Shown here in pieces: positions 7,536 through 15,845 of a DNA stretch of 33,932 nucleotides; positions within the stretch are counted from its first letter, which is position 1; the number at the start of each line of letters is the position of its first letter. This DNA is from an uncultured Bacteroidales bacterium. GTDB lineage: Bacteria > Bacteroidota > Bacteroidia > Bacteroidales > UBA932. The notes below the pieces were generated by a model. That model was given only the letters and a program-made list of their open reading frames with translations. It did not search any database and had not been told where the DNA came from. The position numbers and the translations under genes are program-made. Where the stretch lies: positions 1-33,932 of the forward strand of contig ONEF01000018.1 of assembly GCA_900316795.1 (NCBI GenBank), in the 5' to 3' direction.

Positions 7536-7543
7536 TAATTTTG
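7536..7543 (+). promoter_or_regulatory. Candidate -7 element before the response regulator
   Basis: TAATTTTG at 7536-7543 is an exact TAnnTTTG match, but no TTG sits at the normal -33 distance (nearest is 25 bases upstream). If used, transcription would begin about 3 bases before the ATG at 7550, giving an almost leaderless message. Confidence 0.35.
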
Positions 7544-7549
7544 CAGGGT

Positions 7550-8923
7550 ATGAAAAAGGGCAAGATACTGGTTGTTGATGACAATGCGGGAATCAGAAGC
7601 GCTCTGAAGATTCTGCTTCCTTCGCACTTTGCACAGGTGGAGCTTCTGGCTTCACCTTCGTCTCTTATGACCAGGCTAAGAGATTTCAGGCCGGAGGTGG
7701 TGCTTCTGGACATGAACTTCTCGGCAGATATCAATACCGGAAACGAAGGCTTGTTCTGGCTCGGCGAAATCAGGAAGGCCTATCCTCAGACAAAGGTTGT
7801 GCTGTTTACGGCTTACGCGGATGTGGCTCTGGCCGTGGAAGGAATGAAAAGAGGAGCCTATGACTTCATAGTCAAGCCGTGGGAGAACGAGAAACTCATT
7901 GAGATATTGACCGGAGCCTATAAGGCATCTGTTTCAGAATCAGGCGGAAAGGCTTTTGATTCTTCTTGTTCGGATGGAGGGGACTCTTCTTCCGTCCAAA
8001 TGTTCTGGGGAAATACACCGGCAATGGTTTCCTTGAAAAGAATAGTGGACAAAGTAGCCGCGACAGATGCCACTGTGCTCATAACAGGAGAGAACGGAAC
8101 GGGCAAGGACGTGCTTGCCAGATATATTCATTCACTTTCTCAGCGATGTGGCAGGATTATGGTCAGCGTAGATGCCGGAGCCGTGCCCGAGAGCCTGTTC
8201 GAGAGCGAACTGTTCGGCCACGTCAAAGGTTCCTTTACGGATGCCATAGCTGACCACAAGGGCAAGTTCGAGGCGGCTGACGGCGGCACTCTATTTTTGG
8301 ACGAGATAGGGAACATACCGCTCTCAAGCCAGGCCAAGCTTCTGCGGGCCATACAGAACAGGAGCATCTCAAAAGTAGGTGACAATAAGATTATTCCGGT
8401 GGATATCAGGCTGATATGCGCTACAAACAGGAATCTTCCCCAGCTTGTTGCGGACGGCCTTTTCCGCGAAGACCTTTTCTACAGGATCAACGCCTTCCAT
8501 CTTCACATTCCGGCTCTGAGGGAAAGGGTTGAAGACATTGTGCCCCTGGCAGAGATGTTTTTGAAAAAGTTCGCCGGGAAATACCATAGAGACGTGAGCG
8601 GAATGACACAAGAAGCCAGAGTGCTTCTGACCAGGCTTTCCTGGAGCGGCAATATCCGCCAGCTTCAGAACGTGATAGAAAAAGCTGTTATTCTCAGCGA
8701 TGGCCCTGTGCTTGATGCCTCTGCCTTTTCGGACGAGCTGTCAGACTCCGCTGAGGGAGAACCAGAATCTTCCGTGAAAGACGTGTTCACTCTGGAGGAG
8801 GCTGAGAAACAGGCTATAGCCTCTGCCATGAAAAAGTATGGAGATAACCTTTCTCTCGTTGCCAAGGCTCTGGATATAAGCCGTCCCACATTGTACAACA
8901 AATTAAAGAAATACGGGCTTTAG
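7550..8923 (+). CDS. Sigma-54-dependent response regulator (NtrC family)
   Basis: A 457-residue activator with three parts. Receiver domain, residues 1-120: acidic pair D10-D11, phosphorylation site D54 in VVLLDMNF, T87 and K109. AAA+ domain, about 150-385: Walker A GENGTGKD at 180-187, Walker B GGTLFLDE near 245-252, and the sigma-54 contact loop GSFTDA at 227-232 in place of GAFTGA; the key F and T remain. Fis-type helix-turn-helix at about 430-457 (ALDISRPTLYNKLKKYGL). It should activate sigma-54 promoters after phosphorylation by the kinase directly downstream, whose start overlaps by tight spacing (one base between stop and ATG). A TTG start at 7541 is possible, but ATG 7550 gives the normal receiver start. 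Likely targets are the neighbouring ABC genes; see the palindrome at 5014. Confidence 0.95.
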   Translation: MKKGKILVVDDNAGIRSALKILLPSHFAQVELLASPSSLMTRLRDFRPEVVLLDMNFSADINTGNEGLFWLGEIRKAYPQTKVVLFTAYADVALAVEGMKRGAYDFIVKPWENEKLIEILTGAYKASVSESGGKAFDSSCSDGGDSSSVQMFWGNTPAMVSLKRIVDKVAATDATVLITGENGTGKDVLARYIHSLSQRCGRIMVSVDAGAVPESLFESELFGHVKGSFTDAIADHKGKFEAADGGTLFLDEIGNIPLSSQAKLLRAIQNRSISKVGDNKIIPVDIRLICATNRNLPQLVADGLFREDLFYRINAFHLHIPALRERVEDIVPLAEMFLKKFAGKYHRDVSGMTQEARVLLTRLSWSGNIRQLQNVIEKAVILSDGPVLDASAFSDELSDSAEGEPESSVKDVFTLEEAEKQAIASAMKKYGDNLSLVAKALDISRPTLYNKLKKYGL

Positions 8924-8924
8924 G

Positions 8925-10163
8925 ATGCCTTTGAAGTGGATTGTCATATTGATTGTGGGGGTGGCCGTTTTATCGGCGGTTCTTGCCGTCATAGTCAGTT
9001 CGTACAGGGTGCGGCGCAAGGTAAATTATATGCTGGACGCTCTGGAGGACGGTGAAACAAACTTCCGTTTCAGCGAGAGGAAATCCAGACTGAACAAGAC
9101 ACTCAACCGCCTGAACGGAATTTTCAAGCAGGAAAGGCTGGCAATCCGTGAGCAGGAGAAGTTTTTCGGCATCCTTCTGGACAATGTCAAAACCGGAATC
9201 GTAGTGTTTGACACCTCTTCAGGCGCAATCACTTACAGTAACAGCCGGGCGCTTCAGATTCTCGGACTGGCTTCTCTTGTCAACATCAAGCAACTCAGGA
9301 TAATAGACAACAATCTGGCCGCGGCTTTTATCGCTGAAAAAGAAGTGTCCGACCCAGAGAAGAACAAGGCAAGCTTCTACAACGAGAGTTCCCAGAAGAC
9401 AATAGTGATGTCCAAGTCCTCCGCCCTTGTGCAGGGAAGGAACGTGAGGATAGTTTCCTTCAACGATGTTACAGAGGAACTGGAGACTAACCAGGAGGAG
9501 GCTTACTCAAAGCTCATCAGGGTCCTGACCCACGAGATCATGAATACAGTCACTCCTATTTCCTCGCTCAGCGATGCTCTGGTCTCATATCTTGAGCCTG
9601 AAGGGGATGAGTTGACGCAGGAGAGGCGAAAGGCCCTCAGGGACGGTCTGGACACTATTGCATCATCTTCCCGTTCTCTGATCCAGTTCGTGGAATCTTA
9701 CCGCAACCTCACCAGGGTGGCTCCTCCTGTCAAGAGCGTGTTCTATGTGAGGGACCTTGCTTCAGAAGTGATGGAGCTTACTTCGGAGCAACTGGCATCC
9801 TCCGGTGCAAGTCTTTCATTTGCAGAACGCTCTGATGACGTGATTCTGTTTGCAGACAGGGGGCAGATACTTCAGATTCTTATCAATCTGGTAAAGAATG
9901 CAGTTCAGGCCAAGGCCCGGACCATAAATATGGAAGCCAGGATTGATTCGTCCGACGTTACCATTATAGAAGTTTCAAACGACGGGGAGCCGATAACCCC
10001 GGAAGCCCAGAAGCAGATGTTCGTGCCGTTCTACACCACCAAGCAAGACGGAAGCGGTATAGGACTTGCCATCTCAAGCCAGATAATGAGGATGCACAAC
10101 GGTCAGATCAGCCTCAAGTCCTCCACTGCGGAGAAGACCACCTTCAGCCTGCTTTTCCGCTAG
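8925..10163 (+). CDS. Sensor histidine kinase, single membrane segment (NtrB/NtrY-like)
   Basis: A 412-residue kinase, partner of the regulator just before it (one base apart, so probably translationally coupled). One membrane segment at residues about 5-26 is followed at once by a basic stretch and a cytoplasmic coiled region, a PAS-like domain at about 78-185 (FFGILLDNVKTGIVVFD), the dimer/phosphoacceptor region with H203 in LTHEIMNTVTPISSL, and the ATP-binding domain with N325 (INLVKNAVQA) and the G-box GSGIGLAIS near 376-384. There is no second membrane segment and no external sensor domain. It may therefore sense a cytoplasmic or membrane signal, perhaps through the co-encoded permeases as in Bce-type systems of Firmicutes; that last point is inference. 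Confidence 0.93.
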   Translation: MPLKWIVILIVGVAVLSAVLAVIVSSYRVRRKVNYMLDALEDGETNFRFSERKSRLNKTLNRLNGIFKQERLAIREQEKFFGILLDNVKTGIVVFDTSSGAITYSNSRALQILGLASLVNIKQLRIIDNNLAAAFIAEKEVSDPEKNKASFYNESSQKTIVMSKSSALVQGRNVRIVSFNDVTEELETNQEEAYSKLIRVLTHEIMNTVTPISSLSDALVSYLEPEGDELTQERRKALRDGLDTIASSSRSLIQFVESYRNLTRVAPPVKSVFYVRDLASEVMELTSEQLASSGASLSFAERSDDVILFADRGQILQILINLVKNAVQAKARTINMEARIDSSDVTIIEVSNDGEPITPEAQKQMFVPFYTTKQDGSGIGLAISSQIMRMHNGQISLKSSTAEKTTFSLLFR

Positions 10164-10165
10164 GG

Positions 10166-10196
10166 TCGGCGATGGTGCTTTGCCTGCAATCGCCGA
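10166..10196. terminator. Hairpin between convergent kinase and birA genes
   Basis: TCGGCGAT at 10166-10173 and ATCGCCGA at 10189-10196 form a perfect 8-bp stem with a 15-base loop in the 36-base gap between the two stops. No T run follows on either strand, so it may stall or block read-through rather than be a classical intrinsic terminator. Confidence 0.4.
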
Positions 10197-10199
10197 GCC

Positions 10200-10973
10200 T
10201 CAGATGATGTATGAGATTTCCTTGAAGGCAAAGGCTTTGCGGGAACCGTCGCGGTATTCAAGGACTATGCAGGCGGTATCGTTGAGCCCGACTATCTTGG
10301 CTTCCACTTCTTTGTTTTCCGCGGTTTCTATGTAGCGGTGCCACTCGTTTTTTCGGTAGAGTTTCTCAAGGTACAGGTTGTAGAGAGAGTCGAACTTTCC
10401 GGTTTGAGCGTATTCTTCCCTGGCCTTGTCGTAGAACTTGTAGATTTCCGCTACGAGTAGCTCCAGCTCAGCTTGAAGGCAATATGTCTGGACGTTTTTT
10501 TCATCCTTCTCAACCTCCAGGATCAGGGAAGTGGGGTTAGGCAAGTCTTCCGGAAATTCTCTCTGGTTGATGTTGAGGCCTATACCGCAGACGCTTGATG
10601 AAAGATATTCTCCTGATATCCCGTGCTCTATGAGAATGCCGCAGATCTTGCGGTCCTGGACGTAGATGTCGTTAGGCCATTTTATCTTGCTCTGTACGCC
10701 TTTGGTTTTGAGGTATTGTTCCAGGCCGAGAGTCACTGTTACGGAAACTATGAACTGGTCTTTTGCCAGTATGAAGTCCGGCTTGAGGAGTATTGAGAAA
10801 GTCAGGTTCTGGGCCTGGGCGGCTTTCCAGGTGTTGCCCCTTTGGCCTCTTCCGGCTGTCTGGAATTCAGCGGCCCATACTGTTTTGTCTTTTTCTGAAG
10901 GTATGCCTTCCAAGGCTCTGTTGTTGGTGGAATCTGTCACCTTCAGCCATCTTATGTCAAGTTTTTGTGTCAT
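10200..10973 (-). CDS. birA: Biotin-[acetyl-CoA-carboxylase] ligase
   Basis: Attaches biotin to the carrier protein of biotin-dependent carboxylases, through biotinyl-AMP. Seen: the biotin/ATP-binding motif GRGQRGNTW at residues about 41-49, KWPNDIYV with the catalytic lysine region, and ICGILIEHG and VCGIGLNIN of the core fold, then a small C-terminal domain. The length of 257 residues and the lack of an N-terminal helix-turn-helix indicate a ligase without the repressor function of the E. coli protein. The open frame extends upstream to 11042, but the start MTQKLDIRW at 10973 fits the family. It is divergent from rsfS and convergent with the kinase gene. A near-consensus -7 (TTATTTTG on the minus strand, 10993-10986) lies just before it. 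Confidence 0.93.
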   Translation of the reverse strand: MTQKLDIRWLKVTDSTNNRALEGIPSEKDKTVWAAEFQTAGRGQRGNTWKAAQAQNLTFSILLKPDFILAKDQFIVSVTVTLGLEQYLKTKGVQSKIKWPNDIYVQDRKICGILIEHGISGEYLSSSVCGIGLNINQREFPEDLPNPTSLILEVEKDEKNVQTYCLQAELELLVAEIYKFYDKAREEYAQTGKFDSLYNLYLEKLYRKNEWHRYIETAENKEVEAKIVGLNDTACIVLEYRDGSRKAFAFKEISYII

Positions 10974-11008
10974 ATTGTCGTTTGGCAAAATAATTGATGT
11001 ATTTTGTT

Positions 11009-11016
11009 TATCTTTG
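11009..11016 (+). promoter_or_regulatory. Candidate -7 element for rsfS-ftsH-cdsA-psd
   Basis: TATCTTTG at 11009-11016 matches TAnnTTTG exactly. A TTTG at 10981-10984 upstream is 24 bases away, longer than usual. The predicted leader is about 54 bases to the ATG at 11074. Confidence 0.45.
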
Positions 11017-11073
11017 GAAGTTGAATGTCCGAAGACTAACACAGGGCAAAGTTAACAATTACCAGTTACTGAT

Positions 11074-11574
11074 ATGACAATTAAGAAAAAGACAGAAGAC
11101 GAGAAGATGAGTGCTGCTGTGGCAGAGCAGGAGCCTGTAAAGAAAGTGAGCAAGAAGGTTACAGCCAAGAAGACTGCTGTCAAGAAAACTGCTGCAAAGA
11201 AAGGTACGAAAGATGCTGTTAAAGAAGCAATACCTACTGACATGGAGGTGATTACTGAAGCAATACTGGACAAGAAGGGGCAGAATGTGATTTCTTTGGA
11301 TTTGAGGAAAGTCGGGAGCGGCATCTGTGATTTCTTCGTGATCTGCAATGCGGACTCGACCACTAACGTTTCTGCCATCGCTGACAATGTGGAAGACAAG
11401 ATGATAGAGAGGCTGGGCAAAAAGGTGTTGCGTTCCCAGGGCAAGGAAAACAGATTCTGGATCATTCAGGATTTCGGAGATATAGTCGTCCATATCTTCC
11501 AGACTGAATACCGCAATTTCTACCGTCTGGAGGACTTGTGGAGCGATTGTGAAAAGAAAACTTACGAAGACTGA
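11074..11574 (+). CDS. rsfS: Ribosomal silencing factor RsfS with basic N-terminal tail
   Basis: RsfS binds ribosomal protein uL14 on the large subunit and blocks subunit joining under poor nutrition. The conserved Iojap/RsfS domain spans about residues 57-160: EAILDKKGQNVISLDLRKV, CDFFVICNADSTTNVSAIAD and FGDIVVHIFQTEYRNFYRLEDLW. The usual RsfS is about 105-120 residues. Here roughly 50 extra residues come first, rich in lysine and alanine with KKTAVKKTAAKKGTK-type repeats similar to histone H1-like tails; it may add RNA or ribosome affinity. The ftsH start follows two bases after the stop, so both genes share a transcript. ATG 11074 is used; M12 is an alternative start that would keep most of the tail. 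Confidence 0.92.
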   Translation: MTIKKKTEDEKMSAAVAEQEPVKKVSKKVTAKKTAVKKTAAKKGTKDAVKEAIPTDMEVITEAILDKKGQNVISLDLRKVGSGICDFFVICNADSTTNVSAIADNVEDKMIERLGKKVLRSQGKENRFWIIQDFGDIVVHIFQTEYRNFYRLEDLWSDCEKKTYED

Positions 11575-11576
11575 CC

Positions 11577-13598
11577 ATGGCAACCGACAATAAGGGCAAG
11601 GGAAAACCTTCAAAAGGCCTTTCCAATGTGATGGCCTTTATCTATATACCTCTGATTCTGCTTCTTGTGTATATGCTGTTCAACTACAAGGGGGGAGATC
11701 CCATCAAGGTTGAATGGTATGAGGTCAAGGAGGTGATGATTCCTCAGGGTGATGTGGATAAGATAGATTTTGTGACCAACGAGTATAAGGGTACCGTTAC
11801 CATAAAGAAAGACCGGCTGGCCAAGTACAAGAACAGGTTCGGTGGCAAGGTTCCTGAGTTTTCTACCGTTTTCTATTTCCAGGTTCCTACATCTTTTGAG
11901 GCTGAGAAAGAGTTCAGCGAACTTAGGGATACTCTTCCTGAAGACAAGAAATTCAAGTACAGCTTTGATGTTTCCAAGGATTATTGGGGCAACATATTGA
12001 GCTGGTTGTGGCCTTTGTTGCTGATCGGGTTCCCGTTGTTCCTGTTCTTGAGGATGTCCAGGGGGATGACCGGAGGCGGTGGCGGCAGCGGCAGCGGCGG
12101 CGGAATTTTCTCTGTAGGCAAGAGCCAGGCCAAGGTCTTTGACAAAAACAGCAAGGTGAAGGTCACTTTCAAGGATGTTGCAGGTCTGGAAGAGGCCAAG
12201 GTGGAGATAATGGAGATTGTGGACTTCCTGAAGAATCCTTCCAAATATACCAACCTTGGAGGTAAAATCCCTAAGGGAGCGCTTCTGATAGGTCCTCCGG
12301 GCACCGGAAAGACTTTGCTGGCGAAGGCTGTGGCCGGAGAGGCCAATGTGCCTTTCTTCTCGATGAGCGGCAGTGACTTTGTGGAGATGTTCGTGGGAGT
12401 GGGTGCTTCTAGGGTGAGAGACCTCTTCAAGCAGGCCAAGGAGAAGGCTCCTTGCATTGTATTCATCGATGAGATAGACGCTGTGGGCAGGGCCAGAGGC
12501 AAGAATGTGGGCTTTTCTTCCAACGACGAGAGGGAGAATACCCTTAACCAGCTCCTTACGGAGATGGACGGCTTCGGAACCAACAGCGGCGTGATCATAC
12601 TTGCAGCCACCAACCGTGCCGATATTCTGGACAAGGCTCTGATGAGGGCCGGCAGGTTCGACCGCCAGATTACTATAGACCTTCCTGAGCTCAAAGACCG
12701 TGAGGCCATATTCGGAGTTCATCTGAAGAAACTCAAGCTGGATCCGGGGCTGGATACCTCTTTCCTGGCAAAGCAGACTCCGGGCTTCTCCGGAGCGGAC
12801 ATAGCCAATGTCTGCAACGAGGCTGCCCTGATAGCCGCCCGCCACAACAAGAAATGCGTTGACAAGCAGGATTTCCTGGATGCCATAGACAGGATAATCG
12901 GCGGTCTGGAAAGAAAGAGCAAGATCATACCTCCTTCAGAGAAGCGCACGATTGCCTTCCACGAGGCCGGACACGCTACCGTCAGCTGGTTCCTGCCAAA
13001 CGCCAATCCTCTTCTGAAGGTTACCATCATCCCAAGGGGCAAGGCTCTGGGAGCTGCCTGGTATGTGCCTGAAGAAAGGCAGATCATGACCAAGGAACAG
13101 ATGATGGACGAGATGGCTTCCCTGATCGGAGGCCGTGTCGCTGAGGAAATTATCAACAACAAGATTTCCTCCGGTGCTCTCAATGACCTTGAAAGGCTTA
13201 CCAAGATGGCTTATGCAATGGTGGCCTACTACGGTATGAGCGACAAGGTGGGCAATGTTTCCTGGTACAACTTCCAGGAAGACGGCTATCAGCTCTCCAA
13301 ACCGTTCAGCGAGAAGACAGCCGAGATGGTGGACCAGGAGACCAAAGTCCTGATAGACAAGGCTCACCAGATGGCAAAAGACGTTCTTGAAAGCCACATG
13401 GAAGGGTTCAAGGAACTTGCCAACCTGCTTCTGGAGAAAGAGGTCATCTTTGCAGAAGATCTTGAAAGGATCTATGGTCCTAGAGTAAAGGAGAATGAGG
13501 TTGAAATCAAAGCAGGTTCTCTTCCTGAGGCGGCTGACGGAAGTGAGCAGCCAAAGTCAAATGAAGAACCAAAAATCGCTGAGGCAGAGAAAGAATAA
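11577..13598 (+). CDS. ftsH: ATP-dependent zinc metalloprotease FtsH
   Basis: A membrane-bound protease that extracts and degrades membrane and regulatory proteins as a hexamer. Two membrane segments (about residues 19-37 and 140-160) flank a small periplasmic domain. A glycine/serine linker GGGGGSGSGGG follows, then the AAA domain with Walker A GPPGTGKT at 239-246, Walker B CIVFIDEID, the second region of homology ATNRADILDKALMRAGRFDR, and the zinc-protease domain with HEAGH at 462-466. Length 673 is normal for Bacteroidetes FtsH. The C-terminal tail is acidic and glutamate-rich. It lies two bases after rsfS and 26 before cdsA. FtsH can control lipid A and phospholipid balance in other bacteria, which gives some sense to its being beside cdsA and psd. 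Confidence 0.98.
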   Translation: MATDNKGKGKPSKGLSNVMAFIYIPLILLLVYMLFNYKGGDPIKVEWYEVKEVMIPQGDVDKIDFVTNEYKGTVTIKKDRLAKYKNRFGGKVPEFSTVFYFQVPTSFEAEKEFSELRDTLPEDKKFKYSFDVSKDYWGNILSWLWPLLLIGFPLFLFLRMSRGMTGGGGGSGSGGGIFSVGKSQAKVFDKNSKVKVTFKDVAGLEEAKVEIMEIVDFLKNPSKYTNLGGKIPKGALLIGPPGTGKTLLAKAVAGEANVPFFSMSGSDFVEMFVGVGASRVRDLFKQAKEKAPCIVFIDEIDAVGRARGKNVGFSSNDERENTLNQLLTEMDGFGTNSGVIILAATNRADILDKALMRAGRFDRQITIDLPELKDREAIFGVHLKKLKLDPGLDTSFLAKQTPGFSGADIANVCNEAALIAARHNKKCVDKQDFLDAIDRIIGGLERKSKIIPPSEKRTIAFHEAGHATVSWFLPNANPLLKVTIIPRGKALGAAWYVPEERQIMTKEQMMDEMASLIGGRVAEEIINNKISSGALNDLERLTKMAYAMVAYYGMSDKVGNVSWYNFQEDGYQLSKPFSEKTAEMVDQETKVLIDKAHQMAKDVLESHMEGFKELANLLLEKEVIFAEDLERIYGPRVKENEVEIKAGSLPEAADGSEQPKSNEEPKIAEAEKE

Positions 13599-13624
13599 GG
13601 CAGAATCAGACTAAAAGTTTTGAA

Positions 13625-14515
13625 ATGAAAGAGTTAATGGTAAGGACAATCAGCGGGGTTGTGTTCTGTGCAGTGACACTGGCGTCGCTGGTCATTGCCC
13701 CTTATAATCCGTTGCCTTTTCTCATTCTCTTCTCTTTCTTCCTTTTAAGGACGGACTACGAGTATCTCAGGCTCACGATGGGCAAGGGGAAAGTGGTTCT
13801 TAAGGTTGTGTCTCTTGCTGCTGCCTTATGCCTTTTCCTGGGGGTTGCATCAATCGGGATGGTGATCAGGGATTTTTATGCTTATATGTTCTTGTCCGCC
13901 CTTCTGGTTCTTGCCATGGCAATTCCTGTAGTGGATCTGTTCGAGGGAGAGAAACTGTATATGTCGTTTTCTCTTTCCTCCCTCCTGTATGTTGCTTTGC
14001 CGTTTAGTCTTCTGACATTGGTTTCGTTGCAGTCAGGCCATCTTGAAGAGGGAACTGTTTTTCACACTTTCTTCACTTTGTTCTACAACGGCTGGGCTGT
14101 TGCTTCGCTTTTGATTGTAATGTGGATGGGAGATGTGGGGGCGTATTGCATCGGCACGGCATTCGGTCAGGGAAAGAGGGGGCACAAGCTGATGCCTTCC
14201 GTTTCTCCCAAGAAGTCTTGGGAAGGAGTGTATGGAGCTGTTGCGGTGTCAATTGCAACTGCGATTGTGCTGAGAGCCTTCGGGGTGCTTCTTGACAGTT
14301 ACGGATACTGGCTGTCCGCTTTGTTCGGCCTTGTCGTATGTGTGTTCAGCATACTCGGCGATCTGGTTGAAAGCAAGCTCAAACGCCGTTTCCAGGTAAA
14401 GGATTCCGGAAGGATAATGCCAGGGCACGGAGGTTTCCTTGACAGGTTTGACAGCGGTCTGCTGGCATTCCCTGCAGCGTTTCTGTTTTATCTTTTGTTA
14501 TACTGCTTGTCATGA
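13625..14515 (+). CDS. cdsA: Phosphatidate cytidylyltransferase
   Basis: Makes CDP-diacylglycerol from phosphatidic acid and CTP, the common precursor of membrane phospholipids. The protein has 296 residues with about eight hydrophobic segments. The family signature is clear near the C-terminus: SKLKRRFQVKDSGRIMPGHG followed by GFLDRFDS, holding the metal-binding aspartates. An additional conserved stretch, GDVGAYCIGTAFGQ then SPKKSWEG, is also present. The stop overlaps the start of psd by four bases (ATGA), so the two are translationally coupled. Confidence 0.97.
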   Translation: MKELMVRTISGVVFCAVTLASLVIAPYNPLPFLILFSFFLLRTDYEYLRLTMGKGKVVLKVVSLAAALCLFLGVASIGMVIRDFYAYMFLSALLVLAMAIPVVDLFEGEKLYMSFSLSSLLYVALPFSLLTLVSLQSGHLEEGTVFHTFFTLFYNGWAVASLLIVMWMGDVGAYCIGTAFGQGKRGHKLMPSVSPKKSWEGVYGAVAVSIATAIVLRAFGVLLDSYGYWLSALFGLVVCVFSILGDLVESKLKRRFQVKDSGRIMPGHGGFLDRFDSGLLAFPAAFLFYLLLYCLS

Positions 14516-15168
14516 TACACAAGGAAGGCCGCACATCAGTCCTGCTAACATTCTCTGTCTTTGCATTTGTCGTCCTTGCATTGTTTCTGTTTTTTGGGGT
14601 TAACTGGATTACTTTGGCCTTGTCTGTGGTTTTGCTGGGATTTTTCTGCTTCACGGCATATTTTTTCAGAGACCCTCATCGCAGAGCAGCGGAGGCTTCT
14701 GAGGGAGAGCTCCTGTCTTCGGCTGACGGTGAGGTTGTTTTGGTAAAGGAGGTGGATGAGAACGAGTTCCTGCATTCAAGATGCATCCAGGTTTCTGTGT
14801 TCATGAGCATCTGGAGTGTCCATGTGAATTATTACCCTGCAGCTGGTGATGTTGTCTATAGCCGTCATAATCAGGGGGCTTATCTTGTGGCATGGCATCC
14901 CAAATCTTCAGAGAAGAATGAGCGTACGTCAGTCGGTCTGCGTCTTGCTTGCGGAAAGGAAATCCTCATAAGGCAGATTGCCGGGTATGTAGCGCGCCGT
15001 ATCGTGTGCTATGCAAAGGAAGGCGACGCTGTCGTATCTGGACAGCAGATGGGCTTCATAAAGTTCGGCAGCAGAGTGGATTTCTTCCTTCCGGTGGATT
15101 CTGAAATCAGGGTGAAAGCAGGCGACAAGGTACGCGCCTGCCAGAGCGTCATCGCGAAAATCAAATAG
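14512..15168 (+). CDS. psd: Phosphatidylserine decarboxylase proenzyme (short form)
   Basis: Converts phosphatidylserine to phosphatidylethanolamine. The protein is made as a proenzyme that cuts itself between glycine and serine, the serine turning into the pyruvoyl cofactor. Here the site is G186-S187 in IKFGSRVDFFLP, typical of the short (about 215-230 residue) PSD-A type; the long form in E. coli uses LGST. Two hydrophobic segments occupy residues about 10-48, followed by the catalytic domain with FMSIWSVHVNYYPAAG. The phosphatidylserine synthase gene is not in this window. It ends 13 bases from the convergent rpe. Confidence 0.95.
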   Translation: MIHKEGRTSVLLTFSVFAFVVLALFLFFGVNWITLALSVVLLGFFCFTAYFFRDPHRRAAEASEGELLSSADGEVVLVKEVDENEFLHSRCIQVSVFMSIWSVHVNYYPAAGDVVYSRHNQGAYLVAWHPKSSEKNERTSVGLRLACGKEILIRQIAGYVARRIVCYAKEGDAVVSGQQMGFIKFGSRVDFFLPVDSEIRVKAGDKVRACQSVIAKIK

Positions 15169-15181
15169 TTTTTTGCCGTTA

Positions 15182-15835
15182 TCAGGCAAGCCCCTGCAGC
15201 TTCTTTATCGCTTCAGCAGGATCCTTTGCGGAAAAGACTGCACTGCCTGCAACAACTACATCTGCTCCAGACTCAGCTATCTCTTCTATATTTCCTGTAG
15301 TTACCCCGCCGTCCACTTCGATAAGACAGTCAGGATTGTTCTTCTGTATGATTTTCTTCAGCTCAGCGATTTTTCCTGTGCAGTATGGAATATACTTCTG
15401 CCCGCCGTAACCAGGATTTACGCTCATTATCAGTATGTAGTCTGAAATCCTTACGATATCTTCCAGAAGATGGACGTTTGTGTGCGGATTGATGGCTACG
15501 CCGGCTTTCATTCCAAGTTCCTTTATCCTGTTTATGGTGCGGTCAAGATGGTTGCAGGCCTCATAATGTACACTTATGGAGCCTACTCCGAGCGATTTGT
15601 AGATATCGAAGAACTTCTGCGGCTCAACTATCATCAGATGTGCTTCAACCGGTATAGAAGCCCTCTTGCATATTGCTTCTATGAGTGGCGTGCCGTATGA
15701 GATGTTGGGAACGAACACTCCGTCCATAATGTCCAGATGAAAAATATCTGCATTGGCGTTTACCAGCTCTATGTCTTTTGCCAGGTTTGCAAAATCTGCG
15801 GCCAGCATTGATGGGGCTACAAGCATCCGTTTCAT
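15182..15835 (-). CDS. rpe: Ribulose-phosphate 3-epimerase
   Basis: Interconverts ribulose 5-phosphate and xylulose 5-phosphate in the pentose phosphate pathway. A 217-residue TIM barrel with the hallmark motifs SMLAADFANL, FHLDIMDGVFVPNISYG, EAHLMI, MSVNPGYGGQ and EVDGGVTTGN, giving the metal-binding histidines and catalytic aspartates. The frame is open further up to 15901, but ATG 15835 (MKRMLVAPSML) fits the family and lies 10 bases after the lptD stop. So rpe is probably expressed from the lptD transcript, although the functions are unrelated. Confidence 0.97.
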   Translation of the reverse strand: MKRMLVAPSMLAADFANLAKDIELVNANADIFHLDIMDGVFVPNISYGTPLIEAICKRASIPVEAHLMIVEPQKFFDIYKSLGVGSISVHYEACNHLDRTINRIKELGMKAGVAINPHTNVHLLEDIVRISDYILIMSVNPGYGGQKYIPYCTGKIAELKKIIQKNNPDCLIEVDGGVTTGNIEEIAESGADVVVAGSAVFSAKDPAEAIKKLQGLA

Positions 15836-15845
15836 GATATATCTT

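Noticed and set aside
11610..12845. 411-codon minus-strand frame opposite ftsH
   Set aside because: Mirror frame of a highly conserved ftsH gene; the translation shows no domain and is of low-complexity, typical of a shadow in G+C-biased codons.
14512..15168. FGSR instead of LGST in phosphatidylserine decarboxylase as a missing cleavage motif
   Set aside because: The short form of the enzyme needs only the Gly-Ser pair, which is present; not a defect.
15169..15190. Hairpin TTGCC/GGCAA between psd and rpe
   Set aside because: Only 5 bp, and the T-run lies before it rather than after, so it is not a supportable terminator.
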